A DNA stretch of 64,000 nt from an uncultured Christensenella sp. (GCA_910585705.1 CAJUER010000001.1:244651-308650); one strand, 5' to 3'. Shown: positions 43,745-52,839, counted from the first letter of the stretch. The notes: generated by a model not told the origin, from the letters alone. Made by a program: numbers and translations.

Positions 43745-44800
43745 ATAAGTTATATCATTTGCAATATGAAGAAGTTTCAGCACGACGATATTCCACCCGT
43801 AGAAAAAGAAAACGAGCGCGACGAAACCTATCAAGGCACTAACAGCAAGATAGACAGTACACGGACAAAGGACAATATTCACCTTGTAAAAAGAGAGCAA
43901 TCCTATCTCGGTTATATCAACCAAAGAATACAAGAATTAGGTTGCCGCACAAAGAAAGATACCGTGCTAATGTGCAGTATGTTAGTAGGCGCAAGTCCCG
44001 ACTTTTTCAAGGGTATGTTGCCCGAACATATACGGGAATATTTTGCAATGTGCTATCGGTTCTTTGCAGAAAGATACGGCAAAGAAAATATCGTAAGCGC
44101 AGTCGTCCATATGGACGAAACCACGCCGCATATGCACTTAAATCTTATGCCCGTATTAGACGGACGGCTATGCTGTAAGCGTCTATTCGACAGAGTTGCT
44201 TTGCGAAAACTTCAAACGGATATATATGAGCAGGTCGGAAAGCATTGGGGTTTGGAACGCGGCAAGGAAGGCAGTAAAACAAAGCATCTTGACGTAGCGG
44301 AATTCAAGGTGAAAATGGCAGAAGAAAAAGCCGCGGAGATAACGACTGCCTATTCCGAAACGAGTAGCGAACTGACAAAGCTAAAAGCCGAAAAACGGAA
44401 CAAGCAAACGGAAGTCGAGAGCTTGACCACACAGAGAGAAACGTTATCGCAAGAAATAGACGAACTGACCGAAGTCAAAATATCTGCGGACGAGCCTATA
44501 CCGCTATTCGGCAAAGATAAGCTCATCACTTCTCTTCGCGTGGAAAATACACAGCTACGACAACAGCTTTCGGATAAGGACAGCGAAGTCGAGCGGGCGC
44601 ACCAAGACCAAGCGTTTATGTATAAGAGATTGCAAAGCGCAGAACGCACGGCGGAGAGTTGTGAGCAAGCGCATTCGGAAGTAACGGAGATAAAAGCCGT
44701 ACTTCCGAGAGAATATGAAGAACTGTTACGACGGGCAAGAACGACGAAAGCGGCAACGCCGCATAAGTCGCCCACAAAGTTTAACGGCAATTCAAAGTAA
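43745..44800 (+). CDS. mob: MOBV-family (Mob/Pre) relaxase
   Basis: The ~351-aa protein nicks oriT and leads the strand into the recipient. It begins SYIICNMKKFQ and has the MOBV metal motif HMDETTPHMHLN (HxDE...PHxH, about residues 124-135); the C-terminal third is a long coiled coil (~190-340). Start choice: the strong GGAGG at 43731-43735 is 9 nt before ATA 43745, which gives the expected family N-terminus. The first in-frame ATG (43766) is 30 nt from that site and would remove conserved residues, and the upstream GTG 43688 lies just beyond the oriT hairpin and has no ribosome binding site. AUA therefore appears to be the start codon. Similar to TnpZ of Tn4451. Confidence 0.85.
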   Translation: MSYIICNMKKFQHDDIPPVEKENERDETYQGTNSKIDSTRTKDNIHLVKREQSYLGYINQRIQELGCRTKKDTVLMCSMLVGASPDFFKGMLPEHIREYFAMCYRFFAERYGKENIVSAVVHMDETTPHMHLNLMPVLDGRLCCKRLFDRVALRKLQTDIYEQVGKHWGLERGKEGSKTKHLDVAEFKVKMAEEKAAEITTAYSETSSELTKLKAEKRNKQTEVESLTTQRETLSQEIDELTEVKISADEPIPLFGKDKLITSLRVENTQLRQQLSDKDSEVERAHQDQAFMYKRLQSAERTAESCEQAHSEVTEIKAVLPREYEELLRRARTTKAATPHKSPTKFNGNSK

Positions 44801-44912
44801 AAATCAATTAACCGTTCTACTGCTCTATCTGATTCCGTTGACAAGAAACCCATAAAAGCGTATAATAAGAAAAAGGCGTGTCAATACGACACATGTATTT
44901 ACGGAGGGTACT

Positions 44913-45131
44913 ATGAAACCGAGAGCGGAAAAAGATAAGAACTATGAAGAACGGCACAGAGAAGAACGCAAAGCAAAGAGTTTGGTTTGGGGGACGAGCG
45001 TGCCGAGAAAACAGGCAGAAGAAATAAACGCATTTTTAATTAAGAACGGTTACACGAAAGTCCGTCTTATAGAAGCGGGATATAAAGTGTTATTAGAAGA
45101 AGCCGCATTGAGAGAGAAAAACGGACAGTAA
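44913..45131 (+). CDS. Small basic protein of mobile elements, possible DNA-binding
   Basis: The 72-aa protein is highly charged in its first third (KDKNYEERHREERKAK) and then has a VPRKQAEEINAFLIKNGYTKVRLIEAGYKVLLEE segment (in parts) that could form a strand and two helices as in ribbon-helix-helix proteins. GGAGGG ribosome binding site 6 nt before ATG. Between relaxase and TnpW-like gene. It may regulate the element or help the relaxosome; this is inference. Confidence 0.65.
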   Translation: MKPRAEKDKNYEERHREERKAKSLVWGTSVPRKQAEEINAFLIKNGYTKVRLIEAGYKVLLEEAALREKNGQ

Positions 45132-45218
45132 CCGAAAAGCAAACTAAACTTATGTGTTCTTCTTGTATGACGGGAACAAATAACTTGAAACGCCCGATTT
45201 CAAACAAGGAGTACCATT

Positions 45219-45497
45219 ATAAACAAGAATAAAGCAACCACACCGAAGGCAGATATACTGTCTTACTACTACGAACAAGAGAACGGCTCGTTTGTAAGAA
45301 GCCGTGAAAAAGTTATCGGGAACACGGTCTATACCGTAATATCCCGTGAAAAGTCGGACACCGACGTTACGGCGTTCGACATTACAAAAAGACTAATCGA
45401 ACGGAACATCAACGAAGTATTGAAACCGTCTGTTCCTATTCGGTTATCTCATAAGCAATCGCTTGGAAGTTGCAATTCGGGAGGTAATAAACAATGA
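45219..45497 (+). CDS. TnpW-like transposon protein with a non-standard start codon
   Basis: A 92-codon open frame has no ATG, GTG or TTG at all after the stop at 45186. AAGGAG (45206-45211) lies 7 nt before ATA 45219 (and 4 nt before ATT 45216). The product, beginning INKNKATTPKADILSYYYEQ and containing VRSREKVIGNTVYTVIS and DITKRLIERNINEVLK, resembles TnpW-type proteins of Tn4451-like elements. The stop overlaps the recombinase start as ATGA, as expected of a translated, coupled gene. The start is either AUA or AUU, or the gene has lost its ATG by mutation. Confidence 0.65.
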   Translation: MNKNKATTPKADILSYYYEQENGSFVRSREKVIGNTVYTVISREKSDTDVTAFDITKRLIERNINEVLKPSVPIRLSHKQSLGSCNSGGNKQ

Positions 45498-47158
45498 ATT
45501 TGCAACCGACAATTAAATATAAGAAAGTAAAAAGCACAGAAGAACAATGGACGGCTCTCTATTGTAGGCTGTCCTGCGACGACGATTTGGACGGCGATTC
45601 CAACAGTATCCGCAACCAAAAGATGCTGCTTCAAAAGTATGCGGACGAAAACCGGTTGAGAAACGTAAAGTTTTATGTGGACGACGGGTATTCGGGAAGC
45701 AATTTCGACCGCCCCGACTTCAAGCGTATGATGGACGACGTGGACAACGGAAAAATATCTACCGTTATCGTCAAGGATATGTCGAGATTCGGCAGGGATC
45801 ACATCCTTGTGGGCTACTACACGAAATATTATCTTGCCGAAGCCGACGTAAGGTTTATAGCAATCTACGACCAAGTTGACAGCGAAACCAATCCCGACGA
45901 CGATATTACGCCTTTCAAAAACATACTCAACGAGATGTACGCCAAAGATTGCAGTAAGAAAATCAAAGCGGTTGTCCGTGCCAAAGGCAATTCAGGCAAG
46001 CACATTACAAGCATACCGCCGCTCGGCTATATGAAAAGTCCCGAAGATAAAGAGAAATGGATTATAGACGAGAAAGGCGCGGAAGTCGTAAGAGAGATTT
46101 TTAAACTATGTATTCAAGGTTACGGACCGACGCAGATAGCGCGGATACTTACCGAACGAAAAGTTGAAACGCCCGTTATCTACTTTCATAATCACAGCTT
46201 ACCCACGTCTTTGAAAATACGGGAAAGCTCGGAGTTTTGGGCGCAGAAAACCGTTGCCGGTATTCTTGAAAACTTAGAGTACACAGGCTGTACCGTAAAC
46301 TTCAAATCGTACAAGAAGTCGTACAAATCGAAACGGCGTATTGATGTGCCGAGAGAAGATTGGGTAATTTTCGAGAACACGCAGGAAGCGATCATAGACA
46401 AGCAGACTTTCGATACCGTTCAGAAGATACGCGAGAATAAACGCCGTCCTACCGATATGGGCGAAATGAGTCCGCTTTCGGGAATGCTGTACTGCGCGGA
46501 CTGCGGAAAGAAGATGTATCTTTGCAGGTGTACCACAATGAAGCAAGCGGAATACTTTAATTGTTCTACTTACCGTAAACAGAAGAAGCGCATTTGCGGC
46601 TCACACCAAATAACCGTGAAAGCGGTAACGGCAATCATACAAGACGATTTGCGGCGCACAATCCACTTTGCCAAAAACCACAACGAAGAATTTTTACAGA
46701 CCTTACGCAAGGACGCCGAAGCGAAAACGAAAAAGGAACTCAAAGAGAGCCAACGGGAAATAGAAACTTCGGAAGAACGCATAGACAAGCTCGACAAGAT
46801 TATAGAGAGCCTATACGAAGATAAGGTTGCAGGTAAAATCTCGGAAGAGCGGTATTTGAAAATGAGCGATACCTACGAAACGGAACAAGCCACGCTGAAA
46901 GAGCGGGTTAAAACTCTGAAAGCGGAAATCGAAAAAGCCAAAGAGCAAGACGATAAAATTCTCGACTTTATGATGCTCATCTACAAGTACAGCAATTTTG
47001 AAGAACTCACGCCCGAAATTCTGCGTTCGTTCATTGACAAGGTAATCGTCCACGAGAAAACGAAAGTAAACGGACATTACAGACAGACCGTTGAAATCAT
47101 CTACAACTTCGTGGGGACAATCGCGCCGCCGTTCTTCGATGACGACTACGATAATTAA
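45494..47158 (+). CDS. Large serine recombinase, TnpX-like
   Basis: The 554-aa enzyme excises and inserts the element. Resolvase domain: YCRLSCDDD with the catalytic Ser (~27), FYVDDGYSGSNFDRPDF and KDMSRFGRDH with the active-site Arg residues. A recombinase domain (~175-290) follows, then a zinc ribbon (CADCGKKMYLCRC...FNCSTY...CGSH, ~330-370) and a coiled coil (~395-470). This is the layout of TnpX of Tn4451. GGAGG site 9 nt before ATG 45494. No frameshift, so it is likely active. Confidence 0.95.
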   Translation: MNLQPTIKYKKVKSTEEQWTALYCRLSCDDDLDGDSNSIRNQKMLLQKYADENRLRNVKFYVDDGYSGSNFDRPDFKRMMDDVDNGKISTVIVKDMSRFGRDHILVGYYTKYYLAEADVRFIAIYDQVDSETNPDDDITPFKNILNEMYAKDCSKKIKAVVRAKGNSGKHITSIPPLGYMKSPEDKEKWIIDEKGAEVVREIFKLCIQGYGPTQIARILTERKVETPVIYFHNHSLPTSLKIRESSEFWAQKTVAGILENLEYTGCTVNFKSYKKSYKSKRRIDVPREDWVIFENTQEAIIDKQTFDTVQKIRENKRRPTDMGEMSPLSGMLYCADCGKKMYLCRCTTMKQAEYFNCSTYRKQKKRICGSHQITVKAVTAIIQDDLRRTIHFAKNHNEEFLQTLRKDAEAKTKKELKESQREIETSEERIDKLDKIIESLYEDKVAGKISEERYLKMSDTYETEQATLKERVKTLKAEIEKAKEQDDKILDFMMLIYKYSNFEELTPEILRSFIDKVIVHEKTKVNGHYRQTVEIIYNFVGTIAPPFFDDDYDN

Positions 47159-47184
47159 AAGCAACTAAACCAAGACAAGAGAAA

Positions 47185-47214
47185 AGGCGTGGCTTCACGC
47201 CACGCCTAATTCTC
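47185..47214 (+). terminator. Hairpin terminator after the recombinase gene
   Basis: A 9-bp stem AGGCGTGGC/GCCACGCCT is followed by AATTCTCTTT. On the minus strand it is also the first hairpin met by transcripts leaving pyk. Confidence 0.7.
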
Positions 47215-47234
47215 TTTCACCTGCGGCTTACCTA

Positions 47235-47271
47235 TAATTCCCTATGGGAACTACGATAACTTCCGTCCTTT
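47235..47271 (-). repeat. Right candidate terminal inverted repeat
   Basis: TAATTCCCTATGGGAA (47235-47250) and CGTCCTTT (47264-47271) are the inverted match of the left repeat at 42089-42124. The outer edge is 15 nt from the pyk stop codon. Confidence 0.5.
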
Positions 47272-47286
47272 ATGTTTATGCAATTA

Positions 47287-48705
47287 TTAAACGGTTTCAA
47301 CGTTGACGAGGTTCGAGTTTCCGCTTTTACCGTTAGGCGTGCCGCCCGTAAGCACGATTTTGTCGCCCTTTTGAACGAGTCCCGTTTCCATAGCCGCGCG
47401 TTTGGCATAGTGGAAAAGCACGTCTACGGAGTAAAATTCTTCGCTCATTACGGGAATTACTCCCCAGCTCAACGCAAGTTTTCTGTATGCGCGCGCGTCC
47501 GTCGTCATACCTATTATATCAATCATAGGACGGAAACGCGAAACTGTTTTCGCCGTTCCGCCCGTTCTCGTACAAACGACTATAACTTTTGCGCCTATAT
47601 CCTGCGCAAGTGTACAGGCGGAGTGCGACAGTGCTTCGGAAAGCTTTGTTATGTGGTAGTCGTCCTCTTTAATATAAGCAATGTAGTCGGTGTTTACCTC
47701 TGCTTGCTGGGCTATCTTTGCCATAGCTCTTACGGCTTCTACGGGGTATGCGCCTGCGGCTGTTTCTCCTGAAAGCATAATGGCGGAGGAGCCGTCGTAA
47801 ACCGCGTTTGCCACGTCGGAAATTTCCGCGCGGGTGGGGCGGGGCTGTTTAATCATCGATTCAAGCATTTCGGTTGCGGTGATTGAACGCTTGCCGTGTA
47901 TTCTGCACTTATTGATGATAGTTTTCTGTATGCTGGGCAATTCTTCGAAAGGAACTTCCACGCCCAAATCGCCGCGCGCAACCATTACGCCGTCGCATAC
48001 GTCCAAAATAGCGTCTATATTGTTTACGCCGGCGCGGCTTTCAATTTTTGCGATAATTTCTATTTCGCCGTCGGGAGAACCGCATTCTCTCAGGTAATCC
48101 CTTACGTCGGTTATGTCCTGTGCTTTGGAAACAAACGAGCAGGCAATAAAATCGACGCCCTGTTCTACGCCGAACTTAATATCGGCTTTGTCCTGCTCGG
48201 AAAGGTATACCATATCGAGTTGTTTATCGGGGAAAAACATTGACTTTCTGTTTGAAAGCTCGCCGCCCACAATTGTTTTGCATAATACGTTGGGTTTGTC
48301 AACTTTTACAACCTCGAAAATCATCAAGCCGTTGTTCAAAAGTATTTTATCGCCGGGCAGCATCTGTTCGCAAATACCGGAAAAGGACACAGAAACCTTA
48401 GTACTGTCGCCGACTATATCTTTGGTTGTGAAGGTGAAGGCGTCGCCCGCCTTTAAAGTGATTTTACCTTCTTTAAAGGTCTTGATTCTGAATTCGGGAC
48501 CTTTGGTGTCGAGCATAATGGGAAGCGGAACTTTCTTTTCTTCCCTGACTTTTTTAATTTTTGCAATCTTTACTGCGTGTTCTTCGTGCGTCCCGTGCGA
48601 AAAATTCAGGCGCGCCACGTTCATACCTGCGTCGATAAGTGCGGAAAGCGTTTTTTCGCTGTCGCTTGCAGGACCGAGAGTGCAAATAATTTTAGTCTTC
48701 TTCAT
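47287..48705 (-). CDS. pyk: Pyruvate kinase
   Basis: The 472-aa enzyme makes pyruvate and ATP from phosphoenolpyruvate. Motifs: TKIICTLGPAS start, NVARLNFSHG (PEP/ADP site), the catalytic-lysine region IIAKIESRAG, MVARGDLGVEVP and TATEMLESM. It lacks the extra C-terminal PEP-utilizer domain seen in some Bacillota. GGAGAA ribosome binding site. Its 3' end touches the mobile element, and no terminator of its own lies between the stop and the element. Confidence 0.97.
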   Translation of the reverse strand: MKKTKIICTLGPASDSEKTLSALIDAGMNVARLNFSHGTHEEHAVKIAKIKKVREEKKVPLPIMLDTKGPEFRIKTFKEGKITLKAGDAFTFTTKDIVGDSTKVSVSFSGICEQMLPGDKILLNNGLMIFEVVKVDKPNVLCKTIVGGELSNRKSMFFPDKQLDMVYLSEQDKADIKFGVEQGVDFIACSFVSKAQDITDVRDYLRECGSPDGEIEIIAKIESRAGVNNIDAILDVCDGVMVARGDLGVEVPFEELPSIQKTIINKCRIHGKRSITATEMLESMIKQPRPTRAEISDVANAVYDGSSAIMLSGETAAGAYPVEAVRAMAKIAQQAEVNTDYIAYIKEDDYHITKLSEALSHSACTLAQDIGAKVIVVCTRTGGTAKTVSRFRPMIDIIGMTTDARAYRKLALSWGVIPVMSEEFYSVDVLFHYAKRAAMETGLVQKGDKIVLTGGTPNGKSGNSNLVNVETV

Positions 48706-48819
48706 AGTTATTCTCCGAAAAAATTTGTACTGGAATATTGTAAAATAAATTTAAAAAAAAATCAATCTATCTTAATCAAAATACTTTTGTAAATTTAAAA
48801 TTTATGTTAAAATATAATT

Positions 48820-49177
48820 GATTTGAGTTAATTATACGGTTGCGGGCTGCGTAAGCAGCGTGAGGAAAGTCCGAGCATCGAAGGGCAAGGGTGCCTGCTA
48901 ACGGCAGGAGAAGGCGACTTCAAGGAAAGTGAACAGAAATATACCGCAGCGTTTTGCTGTAAGGTTGGAATGGCGAGGTAAGAGCTCACCGTCCCTTCGG
49001 TAACGAAGGGAGCCAATTAAACCCCACCCGATGCAAGATTGGGATAAGGACAGACTTTATTGTCGGGGCTGCCCGTCCGTCTTTATCCGTTAATATCGCT
49101 TAATCTTGCAGGCGACTGTAAGAGTAGATAGATAACCGTACACGACAGAACTCGGCTTACAGATTAATCTCAAATTC
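48820..49177 (+). ncRNA. rnpB: RNase P RNA
   Basis: The plus strand carries the class A signatures GAGGAAAGTCCGAGCATC (CR-I), ACAGAA and ACCCCACCCGATGCAAGA in the middle, and ACAGAACTCGGCTTACAG (CR-V and end). The first bases GATTTGAG-TTAAT pair with ATTAA-T-CTCAAATT at the 3' end to form P1, which fixes the limits given. A TAAAAT at 48808-48813 fits as -10. The RNA is the catalytic subunit that matures tRNA 5' ends. Confidence 0.95.
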
Positions 49178-49184
49178 ATTATAA

Positions 49185-49216
49185 GCGCCGCAGCGTAAAT
49201 CCGCTGCGGCGCTTCC
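49185..49216 (+). terminator. Terminator after rnpB
   Basis: An 11-bp stem GCGCCGCAGCG/CGCTGCGGCGC is followed by TTCCCGTTTC. It may also serve the convergent tmcAL gene. Confidence 0.8.
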
Positions 49217-49230
49217 CGTTTCAAAATTTT

Positions 49231-50391
49231 TTAAACTGTAATTAAAGAATAATCGTATATGCTTGCGCCGCTTGCCGCCGCCCAAACTTTACTTTCGAAA
49301 ATATCTTTTTCAAAGCATTCTGCCGCGATTCCAGATAATAAGCCAGTGTCGCGCTGTCTTATAACTACGGGATACTCGGAGCGGTTGAGTGCGTTTAAAA
49401 TTTCATCCTTTAATTCATTTCCGACCGCAAGCGGCTTTATATAGAGATCCGATGTGAGAAATTTTTTACAGTCGCTTTCGTAAAGTTTCAGCGTGTTGCA
49501 CGTCAAAATTCTGCGTATGCGCGAAGAGGTGTACCTTTTGCCTGTTGCTTCGGCTATAATTTCTTCGACAGGTAAATGCGAAAGCGAGCTCAGCTTGTTT
49601 TCCAATCCCTCTTTACAGCCCGTAATTTTTGCAAGGCTTTGCGCGCCGTTAGATACGATTGCATATTTGACAATATTTTCAAATGTGCGCACGTCGGCGG
49701 CAATGCTTTTCAAATCATTATAAACGTAATCGGGAAGATTGCTTTTTATAAGAGGGGTGTGAAGGTTTGCTCTAATCGCACTTGCGGAAGAGTAATTTTG
49801 TTTTATTTCACCGTCGTTGTATCCCGAACCAATGCGCTTTATCGGTAGGATTTCAATGTTGGTTTTTAATCTTAATATTGCTTTGGTATATTCGAGGGCA
49901 AGCACGTCGTTAGGGTTTTGCAAAATGCCTGCATCTCCGCCGCACGCCTCAAAAGCCTGGCAATAACTTATAATATAGCTTTCCCCGCAGTTCAGCGCTT
50001 TAGTGAGAGTTTGTTTGAACGTTGTGTTTTCACTGCGCAGTATCTTTGCGGCTTTTGAAATTTTTTCTATATCGCCGCTCTCGCTGCCGAATGCAAGGTG
50101 GTTGACTTCCGGTATGGACGATAATATTTTAATCGCGCCTTCCGCAAATATTTCCGCCGGCGCAACGGCAAACGGAGCAGGCAGTTGAATTACGCAGTCC
50201 GCGCCGCCGAGCACGGCATGCCTTGCCCGCGTGAATTTATCGAGAACGCACATTTCGCCGCGTTGGGTGAAGTTCCCGCTCATAATACAAAGTATCGCGT
50301 CGCATCCCGAAAGCTCGCGCGCTTTGTTCAAAATGTACTTATGTCCGTTATGAAACGGATTGAATTCACAAATAATAGCACAAATTTTCAT
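49231..50391 (-). CDS. tmcAL: tRNA(Met) cytidine acetate ligase
   Basis: The 386-aa protein (YlbM family) makes N4-acetylcytidine at the wobble base of elongator tRNA-Met from acetate and ATP. It has the nucleotidyltransferase HxGH-like motif CEFNPFHNGH (~7-16), ILCIMSGNFTQRG, and the ALEYTKAI region. ATG 50391 (MKICAIICEFNPFHNGH) is chosen over a longer start. It is divergent from pta-ackA, which produces and consumes acetate; the link is only suggestive. Confidence 0.93.
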   Translation of the reverse strand: MKICAIICEFNPFHNGHKYILNKARELSGCDAILCIMSGNFTQRGEMCVLDKFTRARHAVLGGADCVIQLPAPFAVAPAEIFAEGAIKILSSIPEVNHLAFGSESGDIEKISKAAKILRSENTTFKQTLTKALNCGESYIISYCQAFEACGGDAGILQNPNDVLALEYTKAILRLKTNIEILPIKRIGSGYNDGEIKQNYSSASAIRANLHTPLIKSNLPDYVYNDLKSIAADVRTFENIVKYAIVSNGAQSLAKITGCKEGLENKLSSLSHLPVEEIIAEATGKRYTSSRIRRILTCNTLKLYESDCKKFLTSDLYIKPLAVGNELKDEILNALNRSEYPVVIRQRDTGLLSGIAAECFEKDIFESKVWAAASGASIYDYSLITV

Positions 50392-50501
50392 TTTAAACTT
50401 TACAATCGGCAAAAATTATTATATAATTATAGGTGAACTTGTCCGACAGGGTTATTATATACCAAAACGTCGGATAAATAAAGCAAATTAAGGAGTTTGA
50501 T

Positions 50502-51506
50502 ATGTCATTACTTGACGAAATCAAGGCAAAAGCGGCTTCTCTTAAAAAGACAATAGTGCTTTGCGAAGGCGAGGACAAGCGCGTAATCGAAGCGGCGCAA
50601 AAAATTACCGAAGAAGGAATTGCCAAAATCGTGCTTATCGGCAACTTGGAAGAATGCAAAAAGGTTGCTCCGAAGGCAAACCTTAAAGGCGTAACATTGG
50701 TTGACCCTCTTACTTCGGAAAAAACCGAAGAGTACGCAAACATTCTTTACGAGGCGAGAAAGGCAAAAGGTATGACTTTGGAACAGGCGAGAGAGCAGGC
50801 GAAGGACAGAACAATGTTTGGCGCGTTAATGCTTAAAGCCGGCGACGTTGACGGCTATGTTTCAGGAGCATGCCATTCTACGGCGAACACTTTGCGGCCT
50901 GGTTTGCAGGTCGTAAAAACCGCGCCCGGCATAAAGACGGTATCAAGCTGTTTTATAATGATAGCGCCCGATAAGAAAAATCCTTACAATCCCGACGGGG
51001 TTGCGGTATTCGGCGATTGCGCCATCAATATCGAACCGACTGCGGAACAGCTGGCGGATATCGCGGTTTCCTCTGCAAAGACGGCAAGGACGATAGCGGG
51101 AATAGAGCCGCGCGTGGCAATGCTTTCTTTCTCGACAAAGGGAAGCGGAAACGACGATAAATTTACGCAGACGGTCCCCAAAGTACAGCAGGCGACCGCA
51201 CTTGCGAAGTCTGCCGCGCCCGAGCTTGCTCTTGACGGCGAGTTTCAGTTCGACGCGGCTGTCGCACCCGAAGTGGGACAGCTTAAAGCTCCCGGCTCTA
51301 AGGTTGCGGGACACGCAAACGTGTTTGTTTTCCCCAATATAAACGCGGGCAATATCGGATATAAAATAGCACAGCGTTTCGGCGGATATATGGCAATCGG
51401 ACCTATCTGTCAGGGTTTTGCAAAACCTTTAAACGATTTGTCGCGCGGCTGTGACGTCGAAGACATTGTGGCAACGGTAGCGGTTACCGCGTTACAGGCG
51501 GAATAA
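50502..51506 (+). CDS. pta: Phosphate acetyltransferase
   Basis: The 334-aa enzyme converts acetyl-CoA to acetyl phosphate. Motifs: VLCEGEDKRVIEAAQ near the N-terminus, the DGYVSGACHSTANTLRPGLQ segment (~122-141, in parts), MLSFSTKGSG and a C-terminal FPNINAGNIGYKIAQRFGG. AAGGAG ribosome binding site. The first step of the acetate- and ATP-yielding fermentation branch with ackA 15 nt downstream. Confidence 0.97.
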   Translation: MSLLDEIKAKAASLKKTIVLCEGEDKRVIEAAQKITEEGIAKIVLIGNLEECKKVAPKANLKGVTLVDPLTSEKTEEYANILYEARKAKGMTLEQAREQAKDRTMFGALMLKAGDVDGYVSGACHSTANTLRPGLQVVKTAPGIKTVSSCFIMIAPDKKNPYNPDGVAVFGDCAINIEPTAEQLADIAVSSAKTARTIAGIEPRVAMLSFSTKGSGNDDKFTQTVPKVQQATALAKSAAPELALDGEFQFDAAVAPEVGQLKAPGSKVAGHANVFVFPNINAGNIGYKIAQRFGGYMAIGPICQGFAKPLNDLSRGCDVEDIVATVAVTALQAE

Positions 51507-51521
51507 TTCAGGAGAGTAAAT

Positions 51522-52715
51522 ATGAAAATTTTAGTAGTTAATGCGGGAAGTTCGTCGCTTAAATATCAACTTATTGATATGGAAACCGAAAAGGTTTTGG
51601 CAAAGGGCGGCTGTGAAAGAATAGGAATAGAAGGTTCGTTTTTAAAGGCTAAGGGTAACGGACTTGAAAAGGTTTACGAGCAGGCGATGCCCAACCATAA
51701 GGTTGCTATCGAGCTTGTAATAAACGCACTGCGCGACGAGGGCATAGGCGTAATCAAATCAATGGAAGAAATCGGCGCGGTGGGTCATAGAATAGTTGCA
51801 AGCGGCGAATATTTTAAGAAAACGACTCTCGTCACTCCTGAAGTTTTAAAAACGCTCGAAGAAAAGACTTTCGAGCTCGCGCCCCTGCACAATCCTGCGG
51901 CGGCAACGGGACTCAGGGCGTGCATCGAAGTAATGCCTAAAACGCCTATGGCGCTTGTATTCGATACGTCGTTCCACGCGACAATGCCCGAAAAGGCTTA
52001 CCTTTACGGAATAGATTATAATGATTATAAGGCTTACGGCGTTAGAAGATACGGTGCGCACGGCACAAGTCACAAATTCGTTTCTCAGGAAGCGGCGAAA
52101 TATCTCGGTAAAAAGCCCGAGCAGCTCAAAATAGTAACCTGCCATCTCGGCAACGGCTCGTCCATTTCAGCCGTCGACGGCGGGAAATGCGTTGACACTT
52201 CTATGGGCTTCACTCCGCTTGCGGGCGTGCTTATGGGTACGCGGTCGGGCGACATCGACGCTTCCGCAGTAGAGTTCCTTGCAAGGAAGAAGGGGCTTTC
52301 GCATGCGGACGCGGTTACTTATCTTAACAAAAAGTGCGGCGTTGCGGGTATTTCCGGCGTTTCCAGTGATTTCAGGGATCTTGACGACGGCGCAAAGAAG
52401 GGAAATAAGCGCTGCGAGCTTGCGCTCGATATGTTCAGCTATCAGACAAAAAAATATGTCGGCGCGTATGCTGCGGCAATGGGCGGTCTCGACTGCATAG
52501 TGTTTACCGCAGGTATAGGCGAGAATTCGCCCAACGTGCGCGAAGGCGTGTGCGAAAACCTTGAATTTCTCGGCGTAAAATTCGACAAGAACGAAAACAA
52601 CTTGCGTGTTGACGGAATACACGAAATTTCCGCAAAGGATTCAAAAGTGAAAGTGCTCGTCATACCTACGAACGAAGAGCTGGTAATAGCGAGAGAAACC
52701 GCCGCGCTTTTATAA
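51522..52715 (+). CDS. ackA: Acetate kinase
   Basis: The 397-aa enzyme makes ATP and acetate from acetyl phosphate. Motifs: VVNAGSSSLKYQLID, AVGHRIVASGE, FDTSFHATMP, RRYGAHGTSHKFV, CHLGNGSSISAV and FTAGIGENSP. AGGAGA ribosome binding site. Translated behind pta. Confidence 0.98.
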   Translation: MKILVVNAGSSSLKYQLIDMETEKVLAKGGCERIGIEGSFLKAKGNGLEKVYEQAMPNHKVAIELVINALRDEGIGVIKSMEEIGAVGHRIVASGEYFKKTTLVTPEVLKTLEEKTFELAPLHNPAAATGLRACIEVMPKTPMALVFDTSFHATMPEKAYLYGIDYNDYKAYGVRRYGAHGTSHKFVSQEAAKYLGKKPEQLKIVTCHLGNGSSISAVDGGKCVDTSMGFTPLAGVLMGTRSGDIDASAVEFLARKKGLSHADAVTYLNKKCGVAGISGVSSDFRDLDDGAKKGNKRCELALDMFSYQTKKYVGAYAAAMGGLDCIVFTAGIGENSPNVREGVCENLEFLGVKFDKNENNLRVDGIHEISAKDSKVKVLVIPTNEELVIARETAALL

Positions 52716-52743
52716 AAAAATTCGCGCGCCGCGCGAAAAAAAG

Positions 52744-52772
52744 TTGACAATTATTTTACTATATAATATAAT
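52744..52772 (+). promoter_or_regulatory. Promoter of yceD-rpmF
   Basis: TTGACA (52744-52749), a 17-nt spacer and TATAAT (52767-52772), a full consensus match. Confidence 0.85.
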
Positions 52773-52839
52773 TTCAAAGTAATTGCGCCCCGCAAGCGTT
52801 TTGCCGCAGGCGCGGTTACGGCGGCAGTCGGTTTTCGGT

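Larger units (their letters stand above)
42089..47271. mobile_element. Tn4451-like integrative mobilizable element, about 5.2 kb
   Basis: The element holds a pMV158-type oriT, a MOBV relaxase, a small basic protein, a TnpW-like protein and a large serine recombinase. The relaxase-plus-serine-recombinase pair is the hallmark of the clostridial Tn4451/Tn4453 group. It also holds a structured RNA with its own strong promoter, and a GNAT gene at the left. The limits given are those of a candidate inverted repeat pair. A shorter element with its left end near 42950-43000, leaving out the GNAT gene, is also possible. There are no self-transfer (type IV secretion) genes, so a helper would be needed. 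Confidence 0.7.

Noticed and set aside
44350..44853. Long minus-strand open frame opposite the relaxase gene
   Set aside because: It is the antisense shadow of the coiled-coil coding region; the plus-strand gene has clear MOBV motifs.
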